Part shown: one piece after another, positions 52,519-60,925 of the stretch
How positions within the stretch are numbered: the first letter of the stretch is position 1
Layout of the letters: every line of letters starts with the position of its first letter
Assembly: GCA_009773355.1 (NCBI GenBank)
Contig: WRPG01000012.1
Coordinates: 56,810 to 120,809 of the forward strand
DNA: 64,000 bases
Reading direction: 5' to 3'
DNA from: Limisphaerales bacterium
GTDB lineage: Bacteria > Verrucomicrobiota > Verrucomicrobiia > Limisphaerales > SXTU01
The notes under the pieces: model-generated
Database searches by the model: none
Seen by the model: only the letters and a program-made list of their open reading frames with translations
What the model was told of the DNA's origin: nothing
Translations under genes and position numbers: made by a program

Positions 52519-55377
52519 CTAGCCGAGCAAGCTCTTCACCTTCGCCAGCGCCTCGTCGAGCTTGCTCGCATCCTTCCCGCCGCCGCGGGCGTTGTCGGGC
52601 TTGCCGCCGCCCTTGCCGCCGACGATGGGCGCGATCTGCTGGATGATTTTCCCGGCTTGCGCCTTCGCGGTGAAGTCAGGCGAGACGCTGGCGATGAGCG
52701 TGACCGCGCCGCCCGCGCCGCCGCCGAGGACGATCACGCCCTTGAACCGGCTCTTGAGCGCGTCCACCACGGCTTGGAGGAACTCGCCGTCCGCGTCGCC
52801 GAGGTTGTGCGTGATGAGCGGCGTGCCGTTCACGTCGTGCGCGCGGCTGAGGAGTTCGCTCGCGGCGTTGGACGCGTTGCGCGCGACGGCCAGCTTGAGC
52901 TGCTTCTCCAGTTCCTTCTGCTGCGCGAGCACCAGCTCGATTTTCTTCTCCAGTTCGTGGATGGGGGAATTCACCTTGCCGGCCACGGTGCGGATCAATT
53001 CGCGGTCCAGGCGCATCGCGTCGAAGGCGGTGAGGCCGGCGACGGCTTCGATGCGGCGCACGCCGGCGGCAATCGCGTTCTCGCCGACAATGCGGAAGAG
53101 GCCGATTTCGCCGGTCGCGCGCGTGTGCGTGCCGCCGCAGAGTTCCATGGAGTAACCGTTGAGCTGGTTTGCTGCGCCGCCGATTTGGACCACGCGCACG
53201 GTGTCCCCATACTTGTCGCCGAAGAACTGCATCACGTCCTTGCGGCCCTTCACGTCGGCGTGCGGGACTTCGGTCCACGAGACGCCGGCATTCTCGACGA
53301 TGCGTTCGTTGACGAGCTTCTCGATGTCCGCGATCTGCGCGGGGGTGAGCGCGGCGCTGTTGAAGTCGAAGGTCAATTTGTCCGGGCCGACGAAGGAGCC
53401 TTTCTGCGAGGCTTCCTGGCTCACGACCTCGTGCAAGGCCCAGTGCAGCAGGTGCGTGACGGTGTGGTGGCGCTCAATCGCCGAGCGCCGGGCGCGGTCC
53501 ACGCTCAAGGTCACGGTCGAGCCGACGGCGGGCGCGTCGTCAGGGGATGGGGAATGGGGGATGGGGGATAGGGAGGAGTCAGCGGCTGCGCCGAGGATGT
53601 GCAGCCAGGTGTTGCCGGACTTCTGGGTGTTGACCACGCGCCAGAGCTGGCCGCTGCCGGTGAGTTCGCCGGTGTCGCCGAGCTGGCCGCCCATCTCGGC
53701 GTAGCAAGTGGAGGTGTCGAGCACCACGGCGGTCTTGTCCTTGAGACCGACGACTTCGAGCACGCGCGCGGGCGTCTCCAGCGCGTCGTAGCCGAGGAAG
53801 CGCGTGGGCGTCTTGGTTTCGATTTGGGACAGCTCGATGACGGTCTTCTTCTGCGCGGCGCGGGCGCGGGCCTTCTGCTCCTCCATCAAGGCGTTGAAGC
53901 CGGCGACGTCCACGGTCAGGCCGCGCTCGCGGGCCATCAGCTCGGTGAGGTCGAGGGGAAAGCCGTAGGTGTCGTAGAGGAGAAACGCGAACTGCCCAGT
54001 AATTTGAGAAACAGCAACGTCCGACTTGCTTCGTTCCCAAGTAATGACATCAAGCGGCTCCTTTCCATGCAGTCGCATGGAAGTTCCACCAGATGGCGCA
54101 TTCCGTTGCCACTCAAATTCAAGCTTTGAGTTGTGTGCTTGGATCGCCCCCTCGAACAAGCCGATGCCATTGTCCAACGTCTTGTTGAAACTCTCCTCCT
54201 CCAGCTTGAGCACATCCTTCACATGCTGCTTGCGCGTGCGGATTTCGGGGAAGACATCGCCCATCGTCGCGGCGAGCACGTCCACGAGCTTGTAGAAGAA
54301 CGGCTCGTGGAAGCCGAGCGTGCGGCCGTAGCGCACCGCGCGGCGCAGGATGCGGCGCAGGACGTAGTTGCGGTCGGTGTTGCCCGGCTGGATGCCGTCC
54401 GCGATGGCGAAGCTGAGGGTGCGGATGTGGTCACCGATGACGCGGAAGGCGATGTCCACCTTCTCCTGCTCGGTGTCGCCGGTGCTGCCGGACTTGGGCA
54501 GGGTGGAGCCGTATTGCTTCCCGCTCATCTTCTCCAGCTCATCGAAAATCGGCCGGAAGATGTCGGTCTCGTAGTTGGAAATCTTGGCGTTGGCGAAGTC
54601 GGAGAACATCTTCGTCCCCTGCATGATGCTGGTCACGCGCTCAAAGCCCATGCCGGTGTCCACGTGCTTGGCGGGGAGCGGGCTGAAGGTGCCGTCGGGG
54701 TTGGCGTTGAACTGAATGAAGACGTTGTTCCAGATTTCGATGCACTCGGCCGTGCCTTTGTTGACCAGCGCGCCCTTCGTGTCGCCGGCGGGCGTGAGGT
54801 CCACATGGAGTTCGGAGCACGGGCCGCAGGGGCCGGTCTCGCCCATCATCCAGAAGTTGTCTTTCTTGCCGCCGGTGACGATGTGGACGGCGGGGTCGAG
54901 GCCGACGCTGCGGAACTTCGCGGCCCAGATGTCCCACGCCTCCTGGTCGAACTCGCTGGGGTCGCCCTTGGTTTTGTCGGGGTTGTAAACGGTCGCGTAG
55001 AGCCGCTGCGGCGGGAACTTCCAGACTTCGATGACCAGCTCCCACGCCCAACTGATGGCCTCCTGCTTGAAGTAATCGCCGAAGGACCAGTTGCCGAGCA
55101 TCTCGAAGAACGTGTGGTGGTAGGTGTCCAGGCCGACGTCATCGAGGTCGTTGTGCTTGCCGCCGGCGCGGATGCACTTCTGGGTGTCGGCGGCGCGGCC
55201 GGGGGAGTAGGGGCACTTGGTCTCGTTGAGGAAGATGGGCACGAACTGGTTCATGCCGGCGTTGGTGAAGAGCAGGTTCGGGCTGTCCGGCAGGAGGCTG
55301 GAGGAGGGAACGATGGTGTGCTGCTTCGACCGGAAGAAGTCGAGGAACGACTGGCGGATTTGCGTGCTGGTCATCAT
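52519..55377 (-). CDS. alaS: Alanine--tRNA ligase
   Basis: The 952-residue enzyme charges tRNA-Ala. The N-terminal class II core is intact ([37 protein letters not shown]), the editing domain has ERHHTVTHLLHWAL and CGGTHTRATG for zinc, and the C-terminal DHHA1-like part ends PIVGGKGGGKPDNARGGG. It is longer than the usual 870-890 residues. About 50 extra residues (roughly 415-465, ending at SQITGQFAFLLYDTYG) lie between the helical and following domains, in AT-richer DNA near 54000-54145, and a Ser/Pro stretch SSLSPIPHSPSPDD near residue 605 is encoded by a GGGGAATGGGGGATGGGGG run. Its 5' end is duplicated at 62529-62842. Confidence 0.97.
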   Translation of the reverse strand: MMTSTQIRQSFLDFFRSKQHTIVPSSSLLPDSPNLLFTNAGMNQFVPIFLNETKCPYSPGRAADTQKCIRAGGKHNDLDDVGLDTYHHTFFEMLGNWSFGDYFKQEAISWAWELVIEVWKFPPQRLYATVYNPDKTKGDPSEFDQEAWDIWAAKFRSVGLDPAVHIVTGGKKDNFWMMGETGPCGPCSELHVDLTPAGDTKGALVNKGTAECIEIWNNVFIQFNANPDGTFSPLPAKHVDTGMGFERVTSIMQGTKMFSDFANAKISNYETDIFRPIFDELEKMSGKQYGSTLPKSGSTGDTEQEKVDIAFRVIGDHIRTLSFAIADGIQPGNTDRNYVLRRILRRAVRYGRTLGFHEPFFYKLVDVLAATMGDVFPEIRTRKQHVKDVLKLEEESFNKTLDNGIGLFEGAIQAHNSKLEFEWQRNAPSGGTSMRLHGKEPLDVITWERSKSDVAVSQITGQFAFLLYDTYGFPLDLTELMARERGLTVDVAGFNALMEEQKARARAAQKKTVIELSQIETKTPTRFLGYDALETPARVLEVVGLKDKTAVVLDTSTCYAEMGGQLGDTGELTGSGQLWRVVNTQKSGNTWLHILGAAADSSLSPIPHSPSPDDAPAVGSTVTLSVDRARRSAIERHHTVTHLLHWALHEVVSQEASQKGSFVGPDKLTFDFNSAALTPAQIADIEKLVNERIVENAGVSWTEVPHADVKGRKDVMQFFGDKYGDTVRVVQIGGAANQLNGYSMELCGGTHTRATGEIGLFRIVGENAIAAGVRRIEAVAGLTAFDAMRLDRELIRTVAGKVNSPIHELEKKIELVLAQQKELEKQLKLAVARNASNAASELLSRAHDVNGTPLITHNLGDADGEFLQAVVDALKSRFKGVIVLGGGAGGAVTLIASVSPDFTAKAQAGKIIQQIAPIVGGKGGGKPDNARGGGKDASKLDEALAKVKSLLG

Positions 55378-55390
55378 GCGCTTCGCGAAA

Positions 55391-55474
55391 AAGTAATCAG
55401 TGTTCAGTAATCAGTAATCAGTTGGCGCGTGTCCGGACAGCTCACTGAACACTGGACACTGATTACTGAATACT
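55391..55474. repeat. CAGTGTTCAGTAATCAGT inverted repeat
   Basis: Copies of CAGTAATCAGTGTTCAG run over about 55391-55421, and the reverse, CACTGAACACTGGACACTG and GATTACTGAATACT, over 55443-55474. A relative lies at 9211-9290. Both sit immediately upstream of a gene start (alaS, mutL), which argues against a terminator. Confidence 0.85.
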
Positions 55475-55654
55475 CTCGGTAAACAGAGCGGGGAAACTAG
55501 CGGCGAGTCGAGGCGCAAGGCGAGTTGGAATTTTGGCTTGAGGCGACGTGGTTCCAGCGGAATCCCGGTGAATGGTGCTTGGTGAACCTCCCCTTGAGGT
55601 CCACTGTGCCTGGGCAGAGTGGGGCAACAGGCCCTCCGGTGAACCGAAACATTC

Positions 55655-57937
55655 ATGCCTAAAGCACCTGACGCCCGCAAAATCGCGTTCCTTGGCGACT
55701 ACCTGCCGCGCAAGTGTGGCATCGCCACATTCACGACGGACCTGCGCGGCGCGGTCGCGGCGGCGTTTCCCAGAATGCAGTGCCTGGCGGTGCCGGTGAA
55801 CGACCTCGCGGGCGGCTACGATTACCCGGCGGAGGTCCGCTTTGAGATCGCGGAGCAGGATCTGCCTTCGTATCTGCGCGCGGCGGACTTCCTCAACATC
55901 ACGGATGTGGACGTGGTCTGCGTGCAGCATGAGTTCGGGATTTACGGCGGGCCGGCGGGCAGCCATCTGCTGGCGCTGCTGCGGGAGCTGCGGATGCCCA
56001 TTGTCACCACGCTGCACACGATCCTGCGCGAGCCGAACGCGGAGCAGCGGCGTGTGATGCGCGACCTGACGCGGCTTTCGACCCGGCTCGTGGTGATGAC
56101 CGGGCGCGGCCACGAACTGCTGCGCGAAGTGTATGCGGTGCCGGAGGCAAAGATTGACCTCATCCCGCACGGCATTCCCGACATGCCGTTCGCGGACCCG
56201 AACTATTTCAAGGACGAGTTCGGCGTGGCGGGCAGGCAGGTGATGCTCACGTTCGGACTGCTCTCGCCCAACAAGGGCATCGAGCACGCGCTGCGCGCGC
56301 TGCCTGAACTCATTCGCGAGTTCCCCAACCTCGTTTACATCGTGCTCGGGCAGACGCATCCGAACCTGCTGCGCGAGGAGGGCGAGGCTTACCGGCTGGG
56401 CTTGGAGCGGCTGGCGAAAGACCTCGGCGTGCAGAAGCACGTCGTGTTCTTCAACCGCTTCGTCGAGCTGGAGGAGCTGATGCGGTTCATCGGCGCGGCG
56501 GACATTTACCTCACGCCGTATCTGACCGAGGCGCAGATCACCTCGGGCACGCTGGCCTACGCGTTTGGAAACGGCAACGCGGTGGTGTCCACACCTTACT
56601 GGCACGCGGCGGAGCTGCTGGCCGACGGGCGCGGCAAGCTGGTGCCGTTCCGCGACTCCGGGGCCATCACGACGGCGGTGCGCGAGCTGCTGCACGACGA
56701 GCCGGTGCGCCACGCGATACGCAAACAGGCTTATCTGCTGGGGCGCGACATGGTGTGGAGCCGCGTGGCGCAGCTCTATGGGAAGTCCTTCGAGCAGGCG
56801 CGGCACGATCACAACTTCGTGGGCCGGCGGTCCTCGCCGATCAAGACGCTCGACGAGCAGCCGGGGCAGCTGCCGGAGCTGAAGCTCGACCATCTGTTCC
56901 GCCTGAGTGACTCGACGGGCATCTTCCAGCACGCGAGCTTCACGGTGCCGAACTTCGCCGAGGGCTATTGCACGGACGACAATGCGCGCGCGCTGGTGCT
57001 GGCGCTGATGCTGCAACAACTGGGCCACGGCTCGCCGCGCCTGGGCGCGCAGGCCGCCACTTACGCGGCGTTCCTGAACCACGCCTTCGACCGGGCGCAC
57101 GGGCGCTTCCGCAACTTCATGAGCTTCGAGCGGCGCTGGCTGGAAGAGGCCGGTTCGGAAGACTGTCATGGCCACGCGTTGTGGGCGCTGGGACTGTGCG
57201 TGGGGCAGACCGGCATGGGCAGCCTGCAAATGCTGGCGGCGCAGCTCTTCGAGCAGGCGCTGCCGGTCGCCGCCGAGTTCACCTCGCCGCGCGCGTGGGC
57301 GTGCACGCTGGTCGGCATTGACGAGTATCTCCGGCGGTTCAGCGGGGACCGGCGCGCCAGCCACATCCGGGAGGCGCTCACCGCCAAGCTGATGCAGCGC
57401 TACGCCGACGCGGCGAGCGAAGAATGGCATTGGTTCGAGGAGGTGGCCTCCTACGCGAACGCCAAGCTGCCGCACGCGCTGATCCTCAGCGGTCGCTGCC
57501 TGAATGACACGCCGATGATCGAGACCGGCCTCAAGGCGCTGCGGTGGCTGATGAAGGTGCAGACCTCGGACGCCGGTTCGCTGCGGCCCATCGGGTCGAA
57601 TGGCTTTTACCGGCGCGGCCAGGAACGCGCGCTGTTCGACCAGCAGCCCATTGAGGCGCAGGCCACGGTGTCCGCCTGCATCGAGGCGTATCACGCGACG
57701 GGCGACCTGCTCTGGGTCGCGGAGGCGCGGCGGGCATTTGAGTGGTTCCTCGGGCGCAACGACCTGGGCCTCGCGCTCTACGACGCGACCACCGGCGGCT
57801 GCCGCGACGGCCTGCACATGGACCGCGTGAGCCAGAACCAGGGCGCGGAGTCCACCCTGGCCTTCCTGCTCGCGCTCGCGGAGATGCAGGCGTTGCAGAA
57901 CACCCTCAGCAGCTTCAAGGAACCCGCCGGCAAATAA
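55655..57937 (+). CDS. GT4-type glycosyltransferase with C-terminal helical (toroid-like) domain
   Basis: The 760-residue product has an N-terminal GT-B glycosyltransferase of family 4 (FLGDYLPRKCGIATFTTDLR, VQHEFGIYGGPAGSHLL, TFGLLSPNKGIEHALRALPE, then YLTEAQITSGTLAYAFGNG). From about 415 the rest is alpha-helical, with FRLSDSTGIFQHASFTVPNF, EGYCTDDNARALVLALM and YRRGQERALFDQQPIEAQAT, resembling the (alpha/alpha)6 toroid of some glycoside hydrolases. Such proteins commonly adjoin GH130 genes, and one lies at 60926 after an RM island. The sugar used may be mannose, by analogy with GH130, but this is inferred. Confidence 0.85.
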   Translation: MPKAPDARKIAFLGDYLPRKCGIATFTTDLRGAVAAAFPRMQCLAVPVNDLAGGYDYPAEVRFEIAEQDLPSYLRAADFLNITDVDVVCVQHEFGIYGGPAGSHLLALLRELRMPIVTTLHTILREPNAEQRRVMRDLTRLSTRLVVMTGRGHELLREVYAVPEAKIDLIPHGIPDMPFADPNYFKDEFGVAGRQVMLTFGLLSPNKGIEHALRALPELIREFPNLVYIVLGQTHPNLLREEGEAYRLGLERLAKDLGVQKHVVFFNRFVELEELMRFIGAADIYLTPYLTEAQITSGTLAYAFGNGNAVVSTPYWHAAELLADGRGKLVPFRDSGAITTAVRELLHDEPVRHAIRKQAYLLGRDMVWSRVAQLYGKSFEQARHDHNFVGRRSSPIKTLDEQPGQLPELKLDHLFRLSDSTGIFQHASFTVPNFAEGYCTDDNARALVLALMLQQLGHGSPRLGAQAATYAAFLNHAFDRAHGRFRNFMSFERRWLEEAGSEDCHGHALWALGLCVGQTGMGSLQMLAAQLFEQALPVAAEFTSPRAWACTLVGIDEYLRRFSGDRRASHIREALTAKLMQRYADAASEEWHWFEEVASYANAKLPHALILSGRCLNDTPMIETGLKALRWLMKVQTSDAGSLRPIGSNGFYRRGQERALFDQQPIEAQATVSACIEAYHATGDLLWVAEARRAFEWFLGRNDLGLALYDATTGGCRDGLHMDRVSQNQGAESTLAFLLALAEMQALQNTLSSFKEPAGK

Positions 57938-57994
57938 CGCCGGCAGATCGGTGAAATCGCAGCTTTTTGCTCCTGTTTTGGTGCGCAGGCGCGT

Positions 57995-58867
57995 TTAGCC
58001 GTGCTCAGCCCTCGCGTTTGTCAGCAAGGATAAAAACTCCGGAGCCAAAGCGATGAGTCCGCCGGAGAAAATGCTGTGGGTCACATACTTCTTTGAGGTG
58101 CTCACGCCCAATTGCGCCGCCACGTTCACGTCTTGGACGTCGCCAATTTTCGTGGCGACCGCCGGGGTTGCGATGAACACGATTTTTTGCTCGCGGGCGC
58201 CCTGAGCGTCTATGCGGTCGTAAGTCTGGCTTTTCTTGAAAATTCCCGTCGTCATTTGGAGACGGACCTGATCACAGCCGGGTTCGCAGAACTTCTGGTT
58301 GAATTCGTTGACCGCTTTCAACGCCACCGCAAAGCCTTCTTGGTCGAAAAGGTGTGCGATTACGATGGGCACGCCAAAATCCGCCTCCCATCCGTTGAGC
58401 CGGCTTAAGTCCTCTTCCTTGACCCAGATATTTGGTGCGATGGGAGGGTTGGCGTTTTTCAACGGGCGACGGTCCCATTGTTCAGAGGTTTTCGGCTGCC
58501 ACGACCTTCCCTTCATCTCACTCGCTCGGTAGGGGGAGAATTCGACTTCTACAGCCGCACACGCCTTGGCTACGACGAAATGGAGTTCGCCGCTCTGCCG
58601 CAACTGCTCGCGGTCTTCTCCGGACAGATCACCCACCATCAAAGTTTTCCGCTCCTGTTCCGTCAAATCCGCATTGTTGTAAACGAGCAAGTCTGGCTCC
58701 TTCCAAGAACGCTTGTCGTATTTTACATCACTGGCTGCTTTCACTTGGGAGAGGCCGAACCTGACCGCAGTCAATCCGGCCTGGGAGCGCAGGCTTTTCA
58801 ACAGGAGATCCTCAGCCCACCGGCTGGTCATGAACTTGTGCTCGAAATCAATCCCACGGCCCGCCAT
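57995..58867 (-). CDS. Type II restriction endonuclease (RM island, second system)
   Basis: The 290-residue product abuts the controller gene with no gap. KEPDLLVYNNADLTEQE and ACAAVEVEFSPYRASEMKGR together look like a PD…(D/E)x(K/E) active site, with Pro-Asp in the first and Glu-Val-Glu in the second. GVPIVIAHLFDQEGFAVALK and KIVFIATPAVATKIGDV are later beta strands. The neighbouring regulator and N6-adenine methyltransferase support an endonuclease role. I cannot name the recognition sequence. GC is lower than in the flanking glycan genes. Confidence 0.75.
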   Translation of the reverse strand: MAGRGIDFEHKFMTSRWAEDLLLKSLRSQAGLTAVRFGLSQVKAASDVKYDKRSWKEPDLLVYNNADLTEQERKTLMVGDLSGEDREQLRQSGELHFVVAKACAAVEVEFSPYRASEMKGRSWQPKTSEQWDRRPLKNANPPIAPNIWVKEEDLSRLNGWEADFGVPIVIAHLFDQEGFAVALKAVNEFNQKFCEPGCDQVRLQMTTGIFKKSQTYDRIDAQGAREQKIVFIATPAVATKIGDVQDVNVAAQLGVSTSKKYVTHSIFSGGLIALAPEFLSLLTNARAEHG

Positions 58868-59122
58868 TTATTCTCCTTTCTCCACGCCTTTAAGCAACAA
58901 CGAGAGGGTGATCTCCAAGGCTGATGCGAGGGCGGCCAGGACATTCAGCGTTGGATTGCGGTATCCTCGTTCGACTGAACTCAGGTAGGTCACATGCACT
59001 CCGGCTCTGCCGGCCAGTTCTTCGAGTGACCAGTCCTTGCGCTTCCGCAAGGCGCGGACGCGCTCGCCAAGCCGTTCGCTCAACTCGTTCGGACCGCGTC
59101 TGCTCAGTGATGGCCTGCCCAT
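58868..59122 (-). CDS. XRE-type regulator, likely RM controller (C) protein
   Basis: I start at the ATG at 59122 (MGRPSLSRRG); a TTG at 59137 is possible. The 84-residue product is a single helix-turn-helix domain: LGERVRALRKRKDWSLEELA, GRAGVHVTYLSSVERGYRNP (recognition helix region) and LNVLAALASALEITLSLLL. Its size and its position directly before the endonuclease, divergent from the methyltransferase, match C proteins that delay endonuclease expression until DNA is methylated. The putative operator is in the intergenic region just upstream. Confidence 0.85.
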   Translation of the reverse strand: MGRPSLSRRGPNELSERLGERVRALRKRKDWSLEELAGRAGVHVTYLSSVERGYRNPTLNVLAALASALEITLSLLLKGVEKGE

Positions 59123-59155
59123 TGGTCGCGGGCACAATAAAAAAAGGCTGAGTTG

Positions 59156-59184
59156 TTGACCATAGACTTGAAGTTAAGTAACAT
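59156..59184 (+). promoter_or_regulatory. Putative methyltransferase promoter with overlapping inverted repeat
   Basis: TTGACC (59156-59161) and TAACAT (59179-59184) are separated by 17 bp and resemble -35 and -10 boxes for the methyltransferase gene. The spacer holds ACTTGAAGTTAAGT (59166-59179), whose ends ACTT/AAGT form an inverted repeat, so a controller protein bound there could repress this promoter. Confidence 0.4.
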
Positions 59185-59205
59185 TTTTGCAGTCGCGGCG
59201 TTTTG

Positions 59206-60819
59206 ATGATGAGCACAACCAACCGACAGAGCCACCAGACGTTGCCGGCCAGCGGGCCGGCGAGGGAAACCTTGAGGAAGAAGGGCCAGTTTTGGACGCC
59301 TCAATGGCTTGCTAAAATAATGGCTGCCTGGGTGGTCGCCGAGCGTCCCGCCACGTTGTTTGATCCTGCCGTCGGGCCGGGAACTTTCTTTGCGGCGGCG
59401 AGAGAAGCTGGCTTTACTGGTGCTTTTACCGGGTTTGAGCTCGACGACGCGGTGTTGGCAGAAAGCTACAAGCTTGGGTTGAGCCCGTCGGAGCTGCGCG
59501 GCACGATAGTTGGTGATTTCATCAGCCAGCGAGTCGTCCAGAGCTATCCGGCGATCATTTCCAACCCTCCCTACATCCGTCATCACCGATTGAGTGAGGA
59601 GCAAAAGAAGGAGCTTCACCAACTGGCAAAGCACTGCCTTGGATTTTCCTTGGATGGCCGGGTAGGACTGCACATTTATTTCCTGTTGAAATGCCTGGAT
59701 CACCTTGCCCCCAATGGCCGCCTTGCTTTCTTGCTTCCGGCCGACGTCTGCGAAGGCGTTTCTTCCACTGTCGTATGGAAACGTCTGGGAGAAAAATATC
59801 GGATCGATGCGGTGCTTACTTTTGACAAGAGCGCCGCCCCGTTTCCAAACGTGGACACGAATGCCATGCTGTTTTTGCTTTCGCACCGCCAACCGTCGAA
59901 GCAAGTGCGTTGGTTGCGGGTTGTGAAGCCAGATTCCGAGGCCGTTCTGGCAGCTTTGGACGGGGGGACAACTGACTGTGGAGACGCTCTTTCAATCCAG
60001 CACCGAAAGCTGGACGAGCTTTTAGCCACGGGGCTTTCGCGCCCGCCACGAGCGCATGGATCCGCAGGTGTGCCTTTATCCGCTTTCGCCCGGGTGGTTC
60101 GGGGGATAGCAACCGGAGCCAATGAGTTTTTCTTCCTGACAGCAGAGCAGATTCGTCAGCATGCGCTTGAGAAATCCTACTTTAAGCGCGCCATAGGAAG
60201 GACAAGGGATTGTCCCAGCGCCACCGTCACCCGGGAGGACTTGGACAAACTGGACCGCGCCGGCCGCCCGACTTGGTTGCTTAGTCTGGGCAAGGAATCC
60301 GAACGTGATCTGCCTGCAACGATTCGCAACTATCTGAAAATAGGCGAACGAATGGGACTGCCGACGCGGTCTCTGATTGAGACCCGAAAGCCTTGGTATC
60401 GCATGGAGGAACGCACGGTGCCAGGCCTGCTGTTCGCCTACCTCGGCCGAAGGGACTGTCGCTTTATCCTCAACCGTGCGGGCGCAGTTCCGCTGACCGG
60501 ATTTCTTTGCGTGTTTCCTTGGGATGAAAGCGAGGCATACGTCCGAAAACTTTGGCGTGCCCTAAACCACGAGGATACGCAGGCGAATTTGGTCTTCGTT
60601 GGAAAGTCCTATGGCGGCGGCGCGCTGAAAGTTGAACCGCGCCAGCTCGATGATCTCGAAATTCCCGAGCATGTCTTAAAAGAGGTCGGGCTTGCACCTG
60701 TTCAAGCATGGAATCAGATGGTGTTGCTTGAGGCACTGCAGCCCGACGAAAAGAAGAGACGTGCGGCTACCCAACGCGAACGCACCACGCCTCCGCGGCC
60801 AAGCAAGCAGTTGCGTTGA
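59206..60819 (+). CDS. N6-adenine DNA methyltransferase (gamma-class)
   Basis: ATG codons at 59206 and 59209 are both possible starts. The product of about 537 residues has KKGQFWTPQWLAKIMAAWV and TLFDPAVGPGTFFAAA (motif I region) before motif IV, AIISNPPYIRHHRLS, with Asn-Pro-Pro-Tyr typical of N6-adenine enzymes of the TaqI/N6_MTase kind. GRLAFLLPADVCEG is motif VI-like. Residues from about 290 (VVRGIATGANEFFFLTAEQI) form the target-recognition part. It is divergent from the controller and endonuclease genes, the usual layout of controlled type II systems. Confidence 0.92.
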   Translation: MMSTTNRQSHQTLPASGPARETLRKKGQFWTPQWLAKIMAAWVVAERPATLFDPAVGPGTFFAAAREAGFTGAFTGFELDDAVLAESYKLGLSPSELRGTIVGDFISQRVVQSYPAIISNPPYIRHHRLSEEQKKELHQLAKHCLGFSLDGRVGLHIYFLLKCLDHLAPNGRLAFLLPADVCEGVSSTVVWKRLGEKYRIDAVLTFDKSAAPFPNVDTNAMLFLLSHRQPSKQVRWLRVVKPDSEAVLAALDGGTTDCGDALSIQHRKLDELLATGLSRPPRAHGSAGVPLSAFARVVRGIATGANEFFFLTAEQIRQHALEKSYFKRAIGRTRDCPSATVTREDLDKLDRAGRPTWLLSLGKESERDLPATIRNYLKIGERMGLPTRSLIETRKPWYRMEERTVPGLLFAYLGRRDCRFILNRAGAVPLTGFLCVFPWDESEAYVRKLWRALNHEDTQANLVFVGKSYGGGALKVEPRQLDDLEIPEHVLKEVGLAPVQAWNQMVLLEALQPDEKKRRAATQRERTTPPRPSKQLR

Positions 60820-60925
60820 ATTTGCTTGCCGTAGCGACGGTTGATTTCAGTTTCCCCGCTGCTGCGCGGTTCGCGACTTCGCTCTGCCCGCAGAAACGCG
60901 AAGCGAAATCACCGCTCGCTTTTCT

